A stretch of 64,000 nucleotides of DNA from Chrysogorgia sp. JL179-B06 (lineage: Eukaryota; Cnidaria; Anthozoa; Scleralcyonacea; Chrysogorgiidae), in the NCBI GenBank assembly GCA_035772405.1, contig JAYKKM010000310.1:1975501-2039500 (forward strand). Direction: 5' to 3'. Shown in pieces: positions 13,320-25,535 of the stretch. Position 1 is the stretch's first letter. Each line of letters opens with the position of its first letter. The position numbers and the translations under genes are program-made. A model generated the notes under the pieces. It did not search any database and was not told the origin of the DNA. It was given only the letters and a program-made list of their open reading frames with translations.

Positions 13320-13886
13320 AATTAGTAAAGATTGAACGTAAAATTAGTAAAGATGCCGGAGTTGAAGTGAAATAAAGAAGAAACCCAAAGAAATAAAATG
13401 AGAACTGAAGCCTCCGCATAATAATAGTCCACCCATGTTATCTATCAAAATATGTTGCGAAACAGGTTTTTACAAATCCTTGCCCCTGTAACAGCACATT
13501 TAATTTCCTGAATGGTAGGATAGCGTCTCACCGGCAATTACAATTTTACTTCCATGAGGATGCAAAACAATGTGAATCTGTTGCTTTTACTCTATTATAA
13601 ACGAAGGTTTTGTAATGATGAATGAGGATAAACATCAACAACATACGTCATATGTACGCTCTGCTATTAAATTAAGCGGAAACATAAGTTGAGCTTGTGA
13701 GAATGAATGGTTCCTTTCCTCGCGCGCGTATTTTCGCTCTCTTTAGCCGCCATAGAAACAAATTCGTCTTTAAAATATCTCTAGCAATAATCAAGAAACA
13801 CTGACAGACTTGTAGTAGGACTTGTAGTCTAGTGGGATATGCGAAATACAATTCTGTTAAGATATAATATACTGTAGTGTACTTAC

Positions 13887-14002
13887 TTGAATAATTGATT
13901 CCATTGCCATCAAATCCAGTATTGCACTCACAATAAAGCCACTTTCAATAGAATTAACACAGGTGGAATTCATATTGCATAAAGAAGAATTGGAATTGTC
14001 TG
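13887..14002 (-). pseudogene. EGF-like exon B relic (unit 1)
   Basis: On the minus strand this reads as an EGF-like module: LCNMNSTCVNSIESGF in one frame, then CECNTGFDGNGINYS one base out of register. The C-E-C-x-x-G-F-x-G-N-G pattern is typical of the C-terminal half of EGF domains. A good acceptor (tttatttag) precedes it and a consensus donor (CAA|GTAAGT) follows it; the exon is 116 nt, and one restored base would make 117, a usual EGF exon length. The frame break falls just before the fourth cysteine, and the position of the sixth cysteine is Tyr. The same break is present in all 13 units, so the array amplified an already broken exon. Identification as EGF-like is by motif only; the parent gene is unknown. 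Confidence 0.7.
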
Positions 14003-14070
14003 CTAAATAAATAAAGTAAGATGAATGTTATGGTTGAAAAAGCCTTCTCTAAATTTATCAATGTACTTGC

Positions 14071-14186
14071 TTGTACAATTGGTTCTATTGACATTAAATC
14101 CGCTATTGCACTCACAATAAAGAGATTTTCAGTTGATTGAATAAAAGTAGCAATATGGCATAAAGAACCATATTGCAATTGTTTGA
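14071..14186 (-). pseudogene. EGF-like exon A relic (unit 1)
   Basis: Paralogue of exon B, 68 bp upstream of it in transcription order and the same length by alignment. It reads GSLCHIATFIQSTENLF, then out of register CECNSGFNVNRTNCT, again with the frame break just before C-E-C. The position matching exon B's acceptor AG is changed (ttcaaac instead of ttagcagac), so no acceptor AG remains there. The donor is CAA|GCAAGT, a GC rather than a GT donor. These changes are in every unit. The shared break in A and B suggests one exon was copied from the other after the lesion, or that gene conversion spread it. Confidence 0.65.
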
Positions 14187-14369
14187 ACAACGAACAAATA
14201 ACGAACAGCAAACAAGTCTTTGAACGACCACATTAGGCACCTGAATATCTAAGGCGCAGCGACCTCGCGACCTGTCCCTGAAAACGTCAACAAACAGCGC
14301 GAATTTAAGCATTTGAAAGAATCGATGGTAAATTGACCCGTATTTGATGTTTGAAGCTTGTTTTATTAC

Positions 14370-14479
14370 CTTCAAACGGTCCAGTTTTGCGAAAACGATT
14401 GTAGTGTTTGAGTTGAAGTCACCATCAAGGAACAGCTCTCTTCTCAGCGAGTTGACGTTGTCGTGAAGAAGTGAAAATG
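14370..14479 (-). pseudogene. Exon C candidate (unit 1), unrecognised domain
   Basis: In alpha units the minus strand is open between a plausible acceptor (actctgag) and a consensus-like donor (AAG|GTAATA). The product contains LRRELFLDGDFNSN, then VFAKLDRLK. In beta units 3, 4, 7, 8 and 11 a change at the start (cgctttgaag for cgctgagaag) puts a TGA in this frame. The truncated last unit of each array is cut by the palindromic element inside this exon. I do not recognise the domain; with the two EGF-like exons it suggests a fragment of an extracellular multi-domain gene. Its reading phase does not obviously match exon A, so an unseen exon or further decay is possible. Confidence 0.4.
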
Positions 14480-14927
14480 CTCAGAGTTGCGTTATAAACA
14501 GAACTAGAACGACGTTGAGAATACTCTTGGGACTACGAATTAGTCATTCTCTTTGTTTCGCATGAAAAATCTTTGTCTCAAAAAAAATCTTCGTCTAAAT
14601 GGTCTGTCCTTTGGGACAGTTGAACTTGTCAAAATATGCAAATTTGTAGATGTCTGCGTCAGATACTACGCTGTGTACGAAGTTGATTTTAAGCTTTAGA
14701 CCGAAGAAAATATTAGCAGTAAGTTTGTAAAATGTCATAAAACGAACCTCGTTTCATTACCCGCCAGAAATACAAGAACACTACAGATCTTATACATAAA
14801 AATCCTTCCAATGATAACAGCCATTTGACGATGGTACGCTAACAAAATAGTTTAACAGATGAATTTTGCATCCCTGCTTCTGCGCCTGAACGTAAAATTA
14901 GTAAAGATTGAACGTAAAATTAGTAAA

Positions 14928-16503
14928 GATGCCGGAGTTGAAGTGAAATAAAGAAGAAACCCAAAGAAATAAAATGAGAACTGAAGCCTCCGCATAATAA
15001 TAGTCCACCCATGTTATCTATCAAAATATGTTGCGAAACAGGTTTTTACAAATCCTTGCCCCTGTAACAGCACATTTAATTTCCTGAATGGTAGGATAGC
15101 GTCTCACCGGCAATTACAATTTTACTTCCATGAGGATGCAAAACAATGTGAATCTGTTGCTTTTACTCTATTATAAACGAAGGTTTTGTAATGATGAATG
15201 AGGATAAACATCAACAACATACGTCATATGTACGCTCTGCTATTAAATTAAGCGGAAACATAAGTTGAGCTTGTGAGAATGAATGGTTCCTTTCCTCGCG
15301 CGCGTATTTTCGCTCTCTTTAGCCGCCATAGAAACAAATTCGTCTTTAAAATATCTCTAGCAATAATCAAGAAACACTGACAGACTTGTAGTAGGACTTG
15401 TAGTCTAGTGGGATATGCGAAATACAATTCTGTTAAGATATAATATACTGTAGTGTACTTACTTGAATAATTGATTCCATTGCCATCAAATCCAGTATTG
15501 CACTCACAATAAAGCCACTTTCAATAGAATTAACACAGGTGGAATTCATATTGCATAAAGAAGAATTGGAATTGTCTGCTAAATAAATAAAGTAAGATGA
15601 ATGTTATGGTTGAAAAAGCCTTCTCTAAATTTATCAATGTACTTGCTTGTACAATTGGTTCTATTGACATTAAATCCGCTATTGCACTCACAATAAAGAG
15701 ATTTTCAGTTGATTGAATAAAAGTAGCAATATGGCATAAAGAACCATATTGCAATTGTTTGAACAACGAACAAATAACGAACAGCAAACAAGTCTTTGAA
15801 CGACCACATTAGGCACCTGAATATCTAAGGCGCAGCGACCTCGCGACCTGTCCCTGAAAACGTCAACAAACAGCGCGAATTTAAGCATTTGAAAGAATCG
15901 ATGGTAAATTGACCCGTATTTGATGTTTGAAGCTTGTTTTATTACCTTCAAACGGTCCAGTTTTGCGAAAACGATTGTAGTGTTTGAGTTGAAGTCACCA
16001 TCAAGGAACAGCTCTCTTCTCAGCGAGTTGACGTTGTCGTGAAGAAGTGAAAATGCTCAGAGTTGCGTTATAAACAGAACTAGAACGACGTTGAGAATAC
16101 TCTTGGGACTACGAATTAGTCATTCTCTTTGTTTCGCATGAAAAATCTTTGTCTCAAAAAAAATCTTCGTCTAAATGGTCTGTCCTTTGGGACAGTTGAA
16201 CTTGTCAAAATATGCAAATTTGTAGATGTCTGCGTCAGATACTACGCTGTGTACGAAGTTGATTTTAAGCTTTAGACCGAAGAAAATATTAGCAGTAAGT
16301 TTGTAAAATGTCATAAAACGAACCTCGTTTCATTACCCGCCAGAAATACAAGAACACTACAGATCTTATACATAAAAATCCTTCCAATGATAACAGCCAT
16401 TTGACGATGGTACGCTAACAAAATAGTTTAACAGATGAATTTTGCATCCCTGCTTCTGCGCCTGAACGTAAAATTAGTAAAGATTGAACGTAAAATTAGT
16501 AAA
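14928..16503 (-). repeat. Cassette unit 2 (alpha type, 1,576 bp)
   Basis: Essentially a copy of unit 1 at an exact 1,576-bp offset. Exon A 15,647-15,762 and exon B 15,463-15,578, with the same frame breaks. This second alpha unit is absent from the other two arrays. Confidence 0.93.
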
Positions 16504-18117
16504 GATGCCGGAGTTGAAGTGAAATAATGAAGAAATCCAAAGAAATAAAATGAGAACTGAAGCCTCCGCATAATAATAGTCCACCCATGTTATCTATCAA
16601 AATATGTTGCGAAACAGGTTTTTACAAATCCTTGCCCCTGTAACAGCACATTTAATTTCCTGAACGGTAGGATAGCGTCTCACCGGCAATTACAATTGTA
16701 CTTCCATGAGGATGCAAAACAATGTGAATCTGTTGCTTTTACTCTATTATAAACGCAGGTTTTGTAATGATGAATGAGGATAAACATCAACAACATACGT
16801 CATATGTACGCTCTGCTATTAAATTAAGCGGAAACGTAAGTTGAGCTTGTGAGAATGAATGGTTCCTTTCCTCGCGCGCGTATTTTCGCTCTCTTTAGCC
16901 GCCATAGAAACAAATTCGTCTTTAAACAAATATCTCTAGAAATAATCAAGAGACACTGACAGACTTGTAGTAGGACTTGTAGTCTAGTGGGATATGCGAA
17001 ATATAATTCTGTTAAGATATAATATAGTGTACTTACTTGAATAATTGATATCATTGCCATCAAATCCAGTATTGCACTCACAATAAAGCCACTTTCAATA
17101 GAATTAACACAGGTGGAATTCATATTGCATAAAGAAGAATTGGAATTGTCTGCTAAATAAATAAAGTAAGATGAATGTTATGGTTGAAAAAGCCTTCTCT
17201 AAATTTATCAATGTACTTGCTTGTACAATTGGTTCTATTTACATTAAATCCGCTATTGCGCTCACAATAAAGAGATTTTCAGTAGATTGAATAAAAGTAG
17301 CAATATGGCATAAAGAACCATTGCAATTGTTTGAACAACGAACAAATAACGAACAGCAAACAAGTCTTTAAACGACCACATTAGGCACTTGAATATCTAT
17401 GGCGCAGCGACCTCGCGACCTGTCCCACAAAACGTCAACGAACAGCGCGAATTTAAGCATTTGAAAGAATCGATGGTAAATTGACTACCGTATTTGATGT
17501 TTGAAGCTTGTTTTATTACCTTCAAACGGTCCAGTTCTGCGAAAACGATTGTAGTGTTTGAGTTGAAGTCACCATCAAGGAACAGCTCTCTTCAAAGCGA
17601 GTTGACGTTGTCATGAAGAAGTGAAAATGCTCAGAGTTGCGTTATAAACAGAACAAGAACGACGCTGAGAATACTCTTGGGACTACGAATTAGTCATTCT
17701 CTTTGTTTCGCACGAAAAATCTTTGTCTCAAAGCCGCATCGTAGATCGTTAATTCCTTAAAAACAATTAACCGCGCTTTTAAACTAAATGGTCTGTCCTC
17801 TGGGACCGTTGAACTTGTCAAAATATGCAAATTTGTAGATGTCTGCATCAGATACAACGCTGTGTACGAAGTTGATTTTAAGCTTTAGACCGAAGAAAAT
17901 ATTAGCAGTAAGTTTGTAAAATGTCATAAAACGAACCTCGTTTCATTACCCGCCAGAAATACAAGAACACTACAGATCTTATACATAAAAATCCTTCCAA
18001 TGATAACAGCCATTTGACGATAGTACGGTAACAAAATAGTTTAACAGATGAATTTTGCATCCCTGCTTCTGCGCCTGAACGTAAAATTAGTAAAGATTGA
18101 ACGTAAAATTAGTAAAG
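16504..18117 (-). repeat. Cassette unit 3 (beta-1 type, 1,614 bp)
   Basis: Exon A 17,221-17,334 (2 bp shorter: accattgc for accatattgc) and exon B 17,037-17,152. It carries the beta insert at ~17,731 and the diagnostic 'gatatcattgcc' at the 3' end of exon B. Confidence 0.92.
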
Positions 18118-19730
18118 ATGCCGGAGTTGAAGTGAAATAATGAAGAAATCCAAAGAAATAAAATGAGAACTGAAGCCTCCGCTTAATAATAGTCCACCCA
18201 TGTTATCTATCAAAATATGTTGCGAAACAGGTTTTTACAAATCCTTGCCCCTGTAACAGCACATTTAATTTCCTCAATGGTAGGATAGCGTCTCACCGGC
18301 AATTACAATTTTACTTCCATGAGGATGCAAAACAATGTGAATCTGTTGCTTCTACTCTATTATAAACGCAGGTTTTGTAATGATGAATGAGGATAAACAT
18401 CAACAACATACGTCATATGTACGCTCTGCTATTAAATTAAGTGGAAATATAAGTTGAGCTTGTGAGAATGAATGGTTCCTTTCCTCGCGCGCGTATTTTC
18501 GCTCTCTTTAGCCGCCATAGAAACAAATTCGTCTTTAAACAAATATCTCTAGAAATAATCAAGAGACACTGACAGACTTGTAGTAGGACTTGTATTCTAG
18601 TGGGATATGCGAAATATAATTCTGTTAAGATATAATATAGTGTATACTTACTTGAATAATTGATTCCATTGCCATCAAATCCAGTATTGCACTCACAATA
18701 AAGCCACTTTCAATAGAATTAACACAGGTGGAATTCATATTGCATAAAGAAGAATTGGAATTGTCTGCTAAATAAATAAAGTAAGATGAATGTTATGGTT
18801 GAAAAAGCCTTCTCTAAATTTATCAATGTACTTGCTTGTACAATTGGTTCTATTGACATTAAATACGCTATTGCACTCACAATAAAGAGATTTTCAGTAG
18901 ATTGAATAAAAGTAGCAATATGGCATAAAGAACCATTGCAATTGTTTGAACAACGAACAAATAACGAACAGCAAACAAGTCTTTAAACGACCACATTAGG
19001 CACTTGAATATCTAAGGCGCAGCGACCTCGCGACCTGTCCCACAAAACGTCAACGAACAGCGCGAATTTAAGCATTTGAAAGAATCGATGGTAAATTGAC
19101 TACCGTATTTTATGTTTGAAGCTTGTTTTATTACCTTCAAACGGTCCAGTTCTGCGAAAACGATTGTAGTGTTTGAGTTGAAGTCACCATCAAGGAACAG
19201 CTCTCTTCAAAGCGAGTTGACGTTGTCATGAAGAAGTGAAAATGCTCAGAGTTGCGTTATAAACAGAACAAGAACGACGCTGAGAATACTCTTGGGACTA
19301 CGAATTAGTCATTCTCTTTGTTTCGCACGAAAAATCTTTGTCTCAAAGCCGCATCGTAGATCGTTAATTCCTTAAAAACAATTAACCGCGCTTTTAAACT
19401 AAATGGTCTGTCCTCTGGGACCGTTGAACTTGTCAAAATATGCAAATTTGTAGATGTCTGCGTCAGATACAACGCTGTGTACGAAGTTGATTTTAAGCTT
19501 TAGACCGAAGAAAATATTAGCAGTAAGTTTGTAAAATGTCATAAAACGAACCTCGTTTCATTACCCGCCAGAAATACAAGAACACACAGATCTTATACAT
19601 AAAAATCCTTCCAATGATAACAGCCATTTGACGATAGTACGGTAACAAAATAGTTTAACAGATGAATTTTGCATCCCTGCTTCTGCGCCTGAACGTAAAA
19701 TTAGTAAAGATTGAACGTAAAATTAGTAAA
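18118..19730 (-). repeat. Cassette unit 4 (beta-2 type, 1,613 bp)
   Basis: Exon A 18,836-18,949 and exon B 18,652-18,767. It differs from unit 3 by 'gattccattgcc' and by 'ccgcttaat' for 'ccgcataat', which removes the ATG found in alpha units. Confidence 0.92.
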
Positions 19731-20752
19731 GATGCCGGAGTTGAAGTGAAATAATGAAGAAATCCAAAGAAATAAAATGAGAACTGAAGCCTCCGCTTAA
19801 TAATAGTCCACCCATGTTATCTATCAAAATATGTTGCGAAACAGGTTTTTACAAATCCTTGCCCCTGTAACAGCACATTTAATTTCCTCAATGGTAGGAT
19901 AGCGTCTCACCGGCAATTACAATTTTACTTCCATGAGGATGCAAAACAATGTGAATCTGTTGCTTTTACTCTATTATAAACGCAGGTTTTGTAATGATGA
20001 ATGAGGATAAACATCAACAACATACGTCATATGTACGCTCTGCTATTAAATTAAGTGGAAATATAAGTTGAGCTTGTGAGAATGAATGGTTCCTTTCCTC
20101 GCGCGCGTATTTTCGCTCTCTTTAGCCGCCATAGAAACAAATTTCAAAATAGAAACAAATATCTCTAGAAATAATCAAGAGACACTGACAGACTTGTAGT
20201 AGGACTTGTTAAGATATACTATAGTGTACTTACTTGAATAATTGATTCCATTGCCATCAAATCCAGTATTGCACTCACAATAAAGCCACTTTCAATAGAA
20301 TTAACACAGGTGGAATTCATATTGCATAAAGAAGAATTGGAATTGTCTGCTAAATAAATAAAGTAAGATGAATGTTATGGTTGAAAAAGCCTTCTCTAAA
20401 TTTATCAATGTACTTGCTTGTACAATTGGTTCTATTGACATTAAATCCGCTATTGCACTCACAATAAAGAGATTTTCAGTAGATTGAATAAAAGTAGCAA
20501 TATGGCATAAAGAACCATATTGCAATTGTTTGAACAACGAACAAATAACGAACAGCAAACAAGTCTTTAAACGACCACATTAGGCACTTGAATATCTAAG
20601 GCGCTGCGACCTCGCGACCTGTCCCTCAAAACGTCAACGAACAGCGCGAATTTAAGCATTTGAAAGAATCGATGGTAAATTGACTACCGTATTTGATGTT
20701 TGAAGCTTGTTTTATTACCTTCAAACGGTCCAGTTCTGCGAAAACGATTGTA
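19731..20752 (-). repeat. Cassette unit 5 (truncated, ~1.02 kb)
   Basis: Exon A 20,418-20,533 and exon B 20,234-20,349 are present. The unit stops at 'cgattgta' inside exon C, where the palindromic element begins. Confidence 0.92.
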
Positions 20753-20976
20753 CACTCTAAAAAAAAGTGTGTTAAAATAACACACCTTTTTTGTCCAGAA
20801 TTTAACACACCTTAACGTGCGTTGAATAACACACCTTAAGGTGTGTTATTTGCTTGTCCAAAATTTAACACGTTTTAAGGTGTGTTTTCTGAAAAGGTGT
20901 GTTATGCAACACACCAAGGTGTGTTAGTCAACACACCAAGGTGTGTTATTCAACACACCAAGGTGTGTTACTTAAA
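20753..20976. repeat. Palindromic aacacacc/ggtgtgtt element, copy 1
   Basis: Starts 'cactctaaaaaaaagtgtg' and consists of alternating AACACACC and GGTGTGTT blocks. It includes the perfect palindrome aacacaccttaaggtgtgtt and ends with three ~20-bp 'aacacaccaaggtgtgtt' steps and 'acttaaa'. The next base is satellite. The CACTCTAAAA start and internal fold-backs resemble non-autonomous DNA-transposon (MITE-like) ends seen in other animal genomes; that is a resemblance only, as no matching right end or target duplication is visible. Confidence 0.8.
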
Positions 20977-23900
20977 GTCAGCTTCATTGACTGGTGCACT
21001 GTTTTAACCTTATGGTTAAACCAATTTGTTCTCTATGTATTTCGAGTTTGTTCCTCATGTGAGGCTAAAATAGCTTTGTTTTAACACAACTTTGTTTAGT
21101 TTAAGGTCCTCAGCTACATTGGCTGGGGTACTGTTTTAATCTTTGGGTTAAGCAATTGTTCTGCATGTATTTGGAATTTGTTCCTCATGCGAAGTTTATT
21201 TATCACCAACTTTGTTTGGTTTAAGGTCCTCACCTTCATTGGCTGGGGCACTGTTTTAACCTTGGGGTTAAGAAATTTGTTCTCCATGTATTTGAGAACT
21301 TGGCTGGGACACTGTTTTTGGCTGGAGCACTGTATTTGGTGAAATTGGCTGGGGCACTTTTTTAACATTAGGGTTAAAGCAATTTGTTCTCCATGTATTT
21401 GGAGTTTGTTCCAAATAAGTTTATTCATTACCAACTTTGTTTGGTTTAGGTTCCTCCAATTCATTTGCTGGGGCATTTTTTAACCTTAGGGTTAAAGCAA
21501 TTTGTTCTCCATGTATTTGGAGAACTTGGCAGGGGGCACGGTTTTTGGCTGGAGCACTGTATTTGGAGAAATTAGCTGGGGCACTGTTTTTGGCTCGGGC
21601 ACTGTTTTTTGGCTCGGGCACTGTTTTTGGTGCACTGTTTTAAACTTATCGTTAAAGCAATTTGTTCTCCATGTATTTGGAGTTTGTTCCTCATGTGAGG
21701 TTAAAACAGCTTTGTTTTAGCACAACTTTGTTTGGTTTAAGGTCCTCAGCTTCATTGACTGGTGCACTGTTTTAACCTTATGGTTAAACCAATTTGTTCT
21801 CTATCTATTTCGAGTTTGTTCCTCATGTGAGGTTAAAACAGCTTTGTTTTAACATAACTTTGTTTGGTTTAAGGTCCTCAGCTTCATTGACTGGTGCACT
21901 TTTTTAACATTAGGGTTAAAGCAATTTGTTCCCAGTGTATTTGGAGTTTGTTCCTCATGTGAAGTTTATTTATCACCAACTTTGTTTAGTTTGGGGTCCT
22001 CACCTTCATTGGCTGGGGCACTGTTTTAACCTTAGGCTTAAAGCAATTTGTTCTCCACGTATCTGGAGAACTTGGCTGGGGCACTGTATTTGGAGAAATT
22101 AGCAGGGGCACTGTTTTAACCTTAGGGTTAAAGCAATTTGTTCTCCATGTATTTGGAGTTTGTTCCTCATCTGAAGTTTATTTATTACCAACATTGTTTG
22201 GTTTAAGGTCCTCATCTTCATTGGCAGGGGCACTGTTTTAACCTTGGGGATAAGCAATTGTTCTCCATGTACAAGCATTTGGAGTTTGTTCCTCATGCAA
22301 GGTTTATTTATTACCAACTTTGTTTAGTTTAAGGTCCTCAGCTTCTTATGCTGGGACACTGTTTTAACCTTAGCGTTAATGCAATTTGTTCTCCATGTAT
22401 TTGGAGAACTATTTTTGACCGGGGCACTGTATTTGGAGAAATTAGCTGGGGTACTGTTTTAACCTTATGGTTAAAGCAGTTGTTCTCCATGTACATGTAT
22501 TTGGAGTTTGTTCCTCATGCGAGGTTTATTTATTTCCAACTTTGTTTAGTTTAAGGTCCTCAGCTTCATTGGCTGGGTCACTGTTTTAACCTTGGCGATA
22601 AGCAATTGTTCTCCATGTACATGCATTTGGAGTTTGTTCCTCATGCGAGGTTTATTTATTACCAACTTTGTTTAGTTTAAGGTCCTCAGCTTCTTTGGCT
22701 GGGACACTGTTTTAACCTTAGGGTTAATGCAATTTGTTCTCCATGTATTTGGAGTTTGTTCCAAATAAGTTTATTCATTACCAACTTTGTTTGGTTTAGG
22801 TTCCTCCAATTCATTTGCTGGGGCATTTTTTAACGTTAGGGTTAAAGCAATTTGTTCTCCATGTATTTGGAGAACTTTGCTGGGGCAGTGTTTTTGGCTG
22901 CAGCACTGTATTTGGAGAAATTAGCTGGGGCACTGTTTTTGGCTCGGGCACTGTTTTTTGGCTCGGGCACTGTTTTTGGTGGAGCACTGTATTTGGAGAA
23001 ATTAGCTGGGTCACTGTTTTAACCTTAGGGTTAAAGCAATTTGTTCTCCATGTATTTGGAGTTTTCTCCTCATGCGAGGTTAAACAGCTTTGTTTTAACG
23101 CAACTTTGTTTTGTTTTAGGTCCTCAGCTTCATTGGCTGGCGCACTTTTTTAACCTTAGGGTTAAAGGAATTTGTTCCCAGTGTATTTGGAGTTTGTTCC
23201 TCATGTGAAGTTTATTTATCACCAACTTTGTTTAGTTTGGGGTCCTCACCTTCATTGGCTGGGGCACTGTTTTAACCTTAGGCTTAAAGCAATTTGTTCT
23301 CCATGTATCTGGAGAACTTGGCTGGGGCACTGTTTTTGGCTGGAGCACTTTATTTGGAGAAATTAGCTGGGGCACTGTATTTGGAGAAATTAGCAGGGGC
23401 ACTGTTTTAACCTTAGGGTTAAAGCAATTTGTTCTCCATGTATTTGGAGTTTGTTCCTCATCTGAAGTTTATTTATTACCAACATTGTTTGGTTTAAGGT
23501 CCTCATCTTCATTGGCTGGGGCACTGTTTTAACCTTGGGGATAAGCAATTGTTCTCCATGTACAAGCATTTGGAGTTTGTTCCTCATGCGAGGTTTATTT
23601 ATTACCAACTTTGTTTAGTTTAAGGTCCTCAGCTTCTTATGCTGGGACACTGTTTTAACCTTAGCGTTAATGCAATTTGTTCTCCATGTATTTGGAGAAC
23701 TTGGCTGGGGCACTATTTTTGACCGGGGTACTGTTTTAACCTTATGGTTAAAGCAGTTGTTCTCCATGTACATGTATTTGGAGTTTGTTCCTCATGCGAG
23801 GTTTATTTATTTCCAACTTTGTTTAGTTTAAGGTCCTCAGCTTCATTGGCTGGGTCACTGTTTTAACCTTGGCGATAAGCAATTGTTCTCCATGTACATG

Positions 23901-25535
23901 CATTTGGAGTTTGTTCCTCATCAATTTGTTCTCCATGTATTTGAAGAACTTGGCTGGGGCACTGTATTTGGAGAAATTGGCTGGGGCACTGTTTTAACCT
24001 TAGGATTAAAGCAATTTGTTCTCCATGTATTTGGAGTTTGTTCCTCATGTGAGGTTTATTTATTACAAACATTGTTTGGTTTAAAGTCCTGAGCTTCATC
24101 GGCTAGGGCACTGTTTTAACCTTAGGGTTAAGCAATTGTTCTCCATGTATTTGGAGTTTGTTCCTCATGTGAGGTTTATTTATTACCAACTTTGTCAGTT
24201 TAAGATCCTCACCTTCATTGGCTGGGGCATTCTTTTAACCTTAGGGTTAAAGCAATTTGTTCTCCATGTATTTGGAGTTTTCTCCTCATGCGAGGTTAAA
24301 CAGCTTTGTTTTAACACAACTTTGTCTGGTTTAAGGTCCTCAGCTTCAATGGCTGGGGCACTGTTTAACCTTAAGTGTTGAAGCAATTTCTTCTCCATGT
24401 ATTTGGAGAACTTGGCTGGCGCACTGTTTTTGGCTGGAGCACTATATTTGGAGAAATCAGCTGGGGCACTGTATTTGGAGGAATTAGCTGGGGCACTGTT
24501 TTAACCTTAGGATTAAAGCAATTTGTTATCCATGTATTTGGAGTTTGTTCCTCATGTGAGGTTTATTTATTACAAACATTTTTTGGTTTAAAGTCCTCAG
24601 CTTCATTGGCTAGGGCACTGTTTTAACCTTAAGTGTTAAAGCAATTTCTTCTTCATGTATTTGGAGAACTTGGCTGGGGCACTGTTTTTGTCTGGGGCAC
24701 TGTTTTTGTCTGGAGCACTGTATTTGGAGAAATTAGCTGGGGCACTGTATTTGGAGAAATTAGCTGGGGCACCGTTTTAACCTTAGGATTAAAGCAATTG
24801 TTCTCCATGTATTTGGAGTTTGTTCCTCATGTGAGGTTTATTTATTACAAACATTGTCAGTTTAAGATCCTCACCTTCATTGGCTGGGGCACTGTTTTAA
24901 CCTTCGGGTTAAAGCAATTTGTTCTCCATGTATTTGGAGTTTTCTCCTCATGCGAGGTTAAACAGCTTTGTTTTTACACAACTTTGTTTGGTTTAAGGTC
25001 CTCAGCTTCATTGGCTAGGGCACTGTTTTAACCTTAAATGTTAAAGCAATTTCTTCTTCATGTATTTGGAGAACTTGTCTGGGGCACTGTTTTTGTCTGG
25101 GGCACTGTATTTGGAGAAATCAGCTGGGGCACTGTATTTGGAGGAATTAGCTGGGGCACTGTTTTAACCTTAGGGTTAAAGCAATTTGTTATCCATGTAT
25201 TTGGAGTTTGTTCCTCATATGAGGTTAAAACAGATTTGTTTTAACACACCTTTGTTTGGTTTAAGGTCCTCAGCTTCATTGGCTGGGCACTGTTTTAACC
25301 TTATGGTTAAAGCAATTTGTTCTCCATGTATTTGGAGTTTGCTCTTTATATGAGGTTAAAACAGCTTTGTTTTAACACAACTTTGTTTGGTTTAAGCTCC
25401 TCAGCTTCATTGGCTGGGGCACTGTTTTAACCTTAGGGTTAAACAATTGTTCTCCACGTGTTTGGAATTTGTTCCTCGTGTGAGGTTTATTTATTACCAT
25501 CTTTGTTTAATTTAAGGTCCTCGCCTTTATTGTAG
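20977..25535. repeat. AT-rich satellite array, block 2
   Basis: Same monomer family as block 1, beginning mid-monomer at 'gtcagcttcattgactggtg'. Its order of variant monomers matches the right half of block 1 (8.0-10.9 kb) and much of block 3. The 24,375-25,244 stretch, for example, corresponds to 9,788-10,600. It ends in 'ggtcctcgcctttattg' at the minisatellite. No gene is supported. Confidence 0.95.

Larger units (their letters stand above)
13352..14927 (-). repeat. Cassette unit 1 (alpha type, 1,576 bp)
   Basis: First unit after minisatellite 1. Exon relics: C 14,370-14,479, A 14,071-14,186, B 13,887-14,002. It is the reference unit for this annotation. Confidence 0.93.
13320..20752 (-). 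repeat. 1.58-1.61-kb exon-cassette array 1 (4 full units + 1 truncated)
   Basis: Tandem units marked by 'attagtaaagatgccggag'. The gatgccgg landmark lies at 13,352, 14,928, 16,504, 18,118 and 19,731, giving periods of 1,576, 1,576, 1,614 and 1,613 bp. Each unit carries three minus-strand exon relics (C, A, B in transcription order), described at unit 1. Two main unit types are seen: alpha (units 1-2) and beta (units 3-4), which has an extra ~40-bp segment containing 'gccgcatcgtagatcg'. The last unit has its own variant 'aaatttcaaaatagaaac' and is cut inside exon C by the palindromic element. Confidence 0.95.

Noticed and set aside
13954..14375. 85- and 87-codon minus-strand frames repeated in each cassette unit
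   Set aside because: They run from exon A or C relics through introns and splice sites, and read the EGF-like exons in the wrong register for the C-E-C part; they are by-products of the relics.
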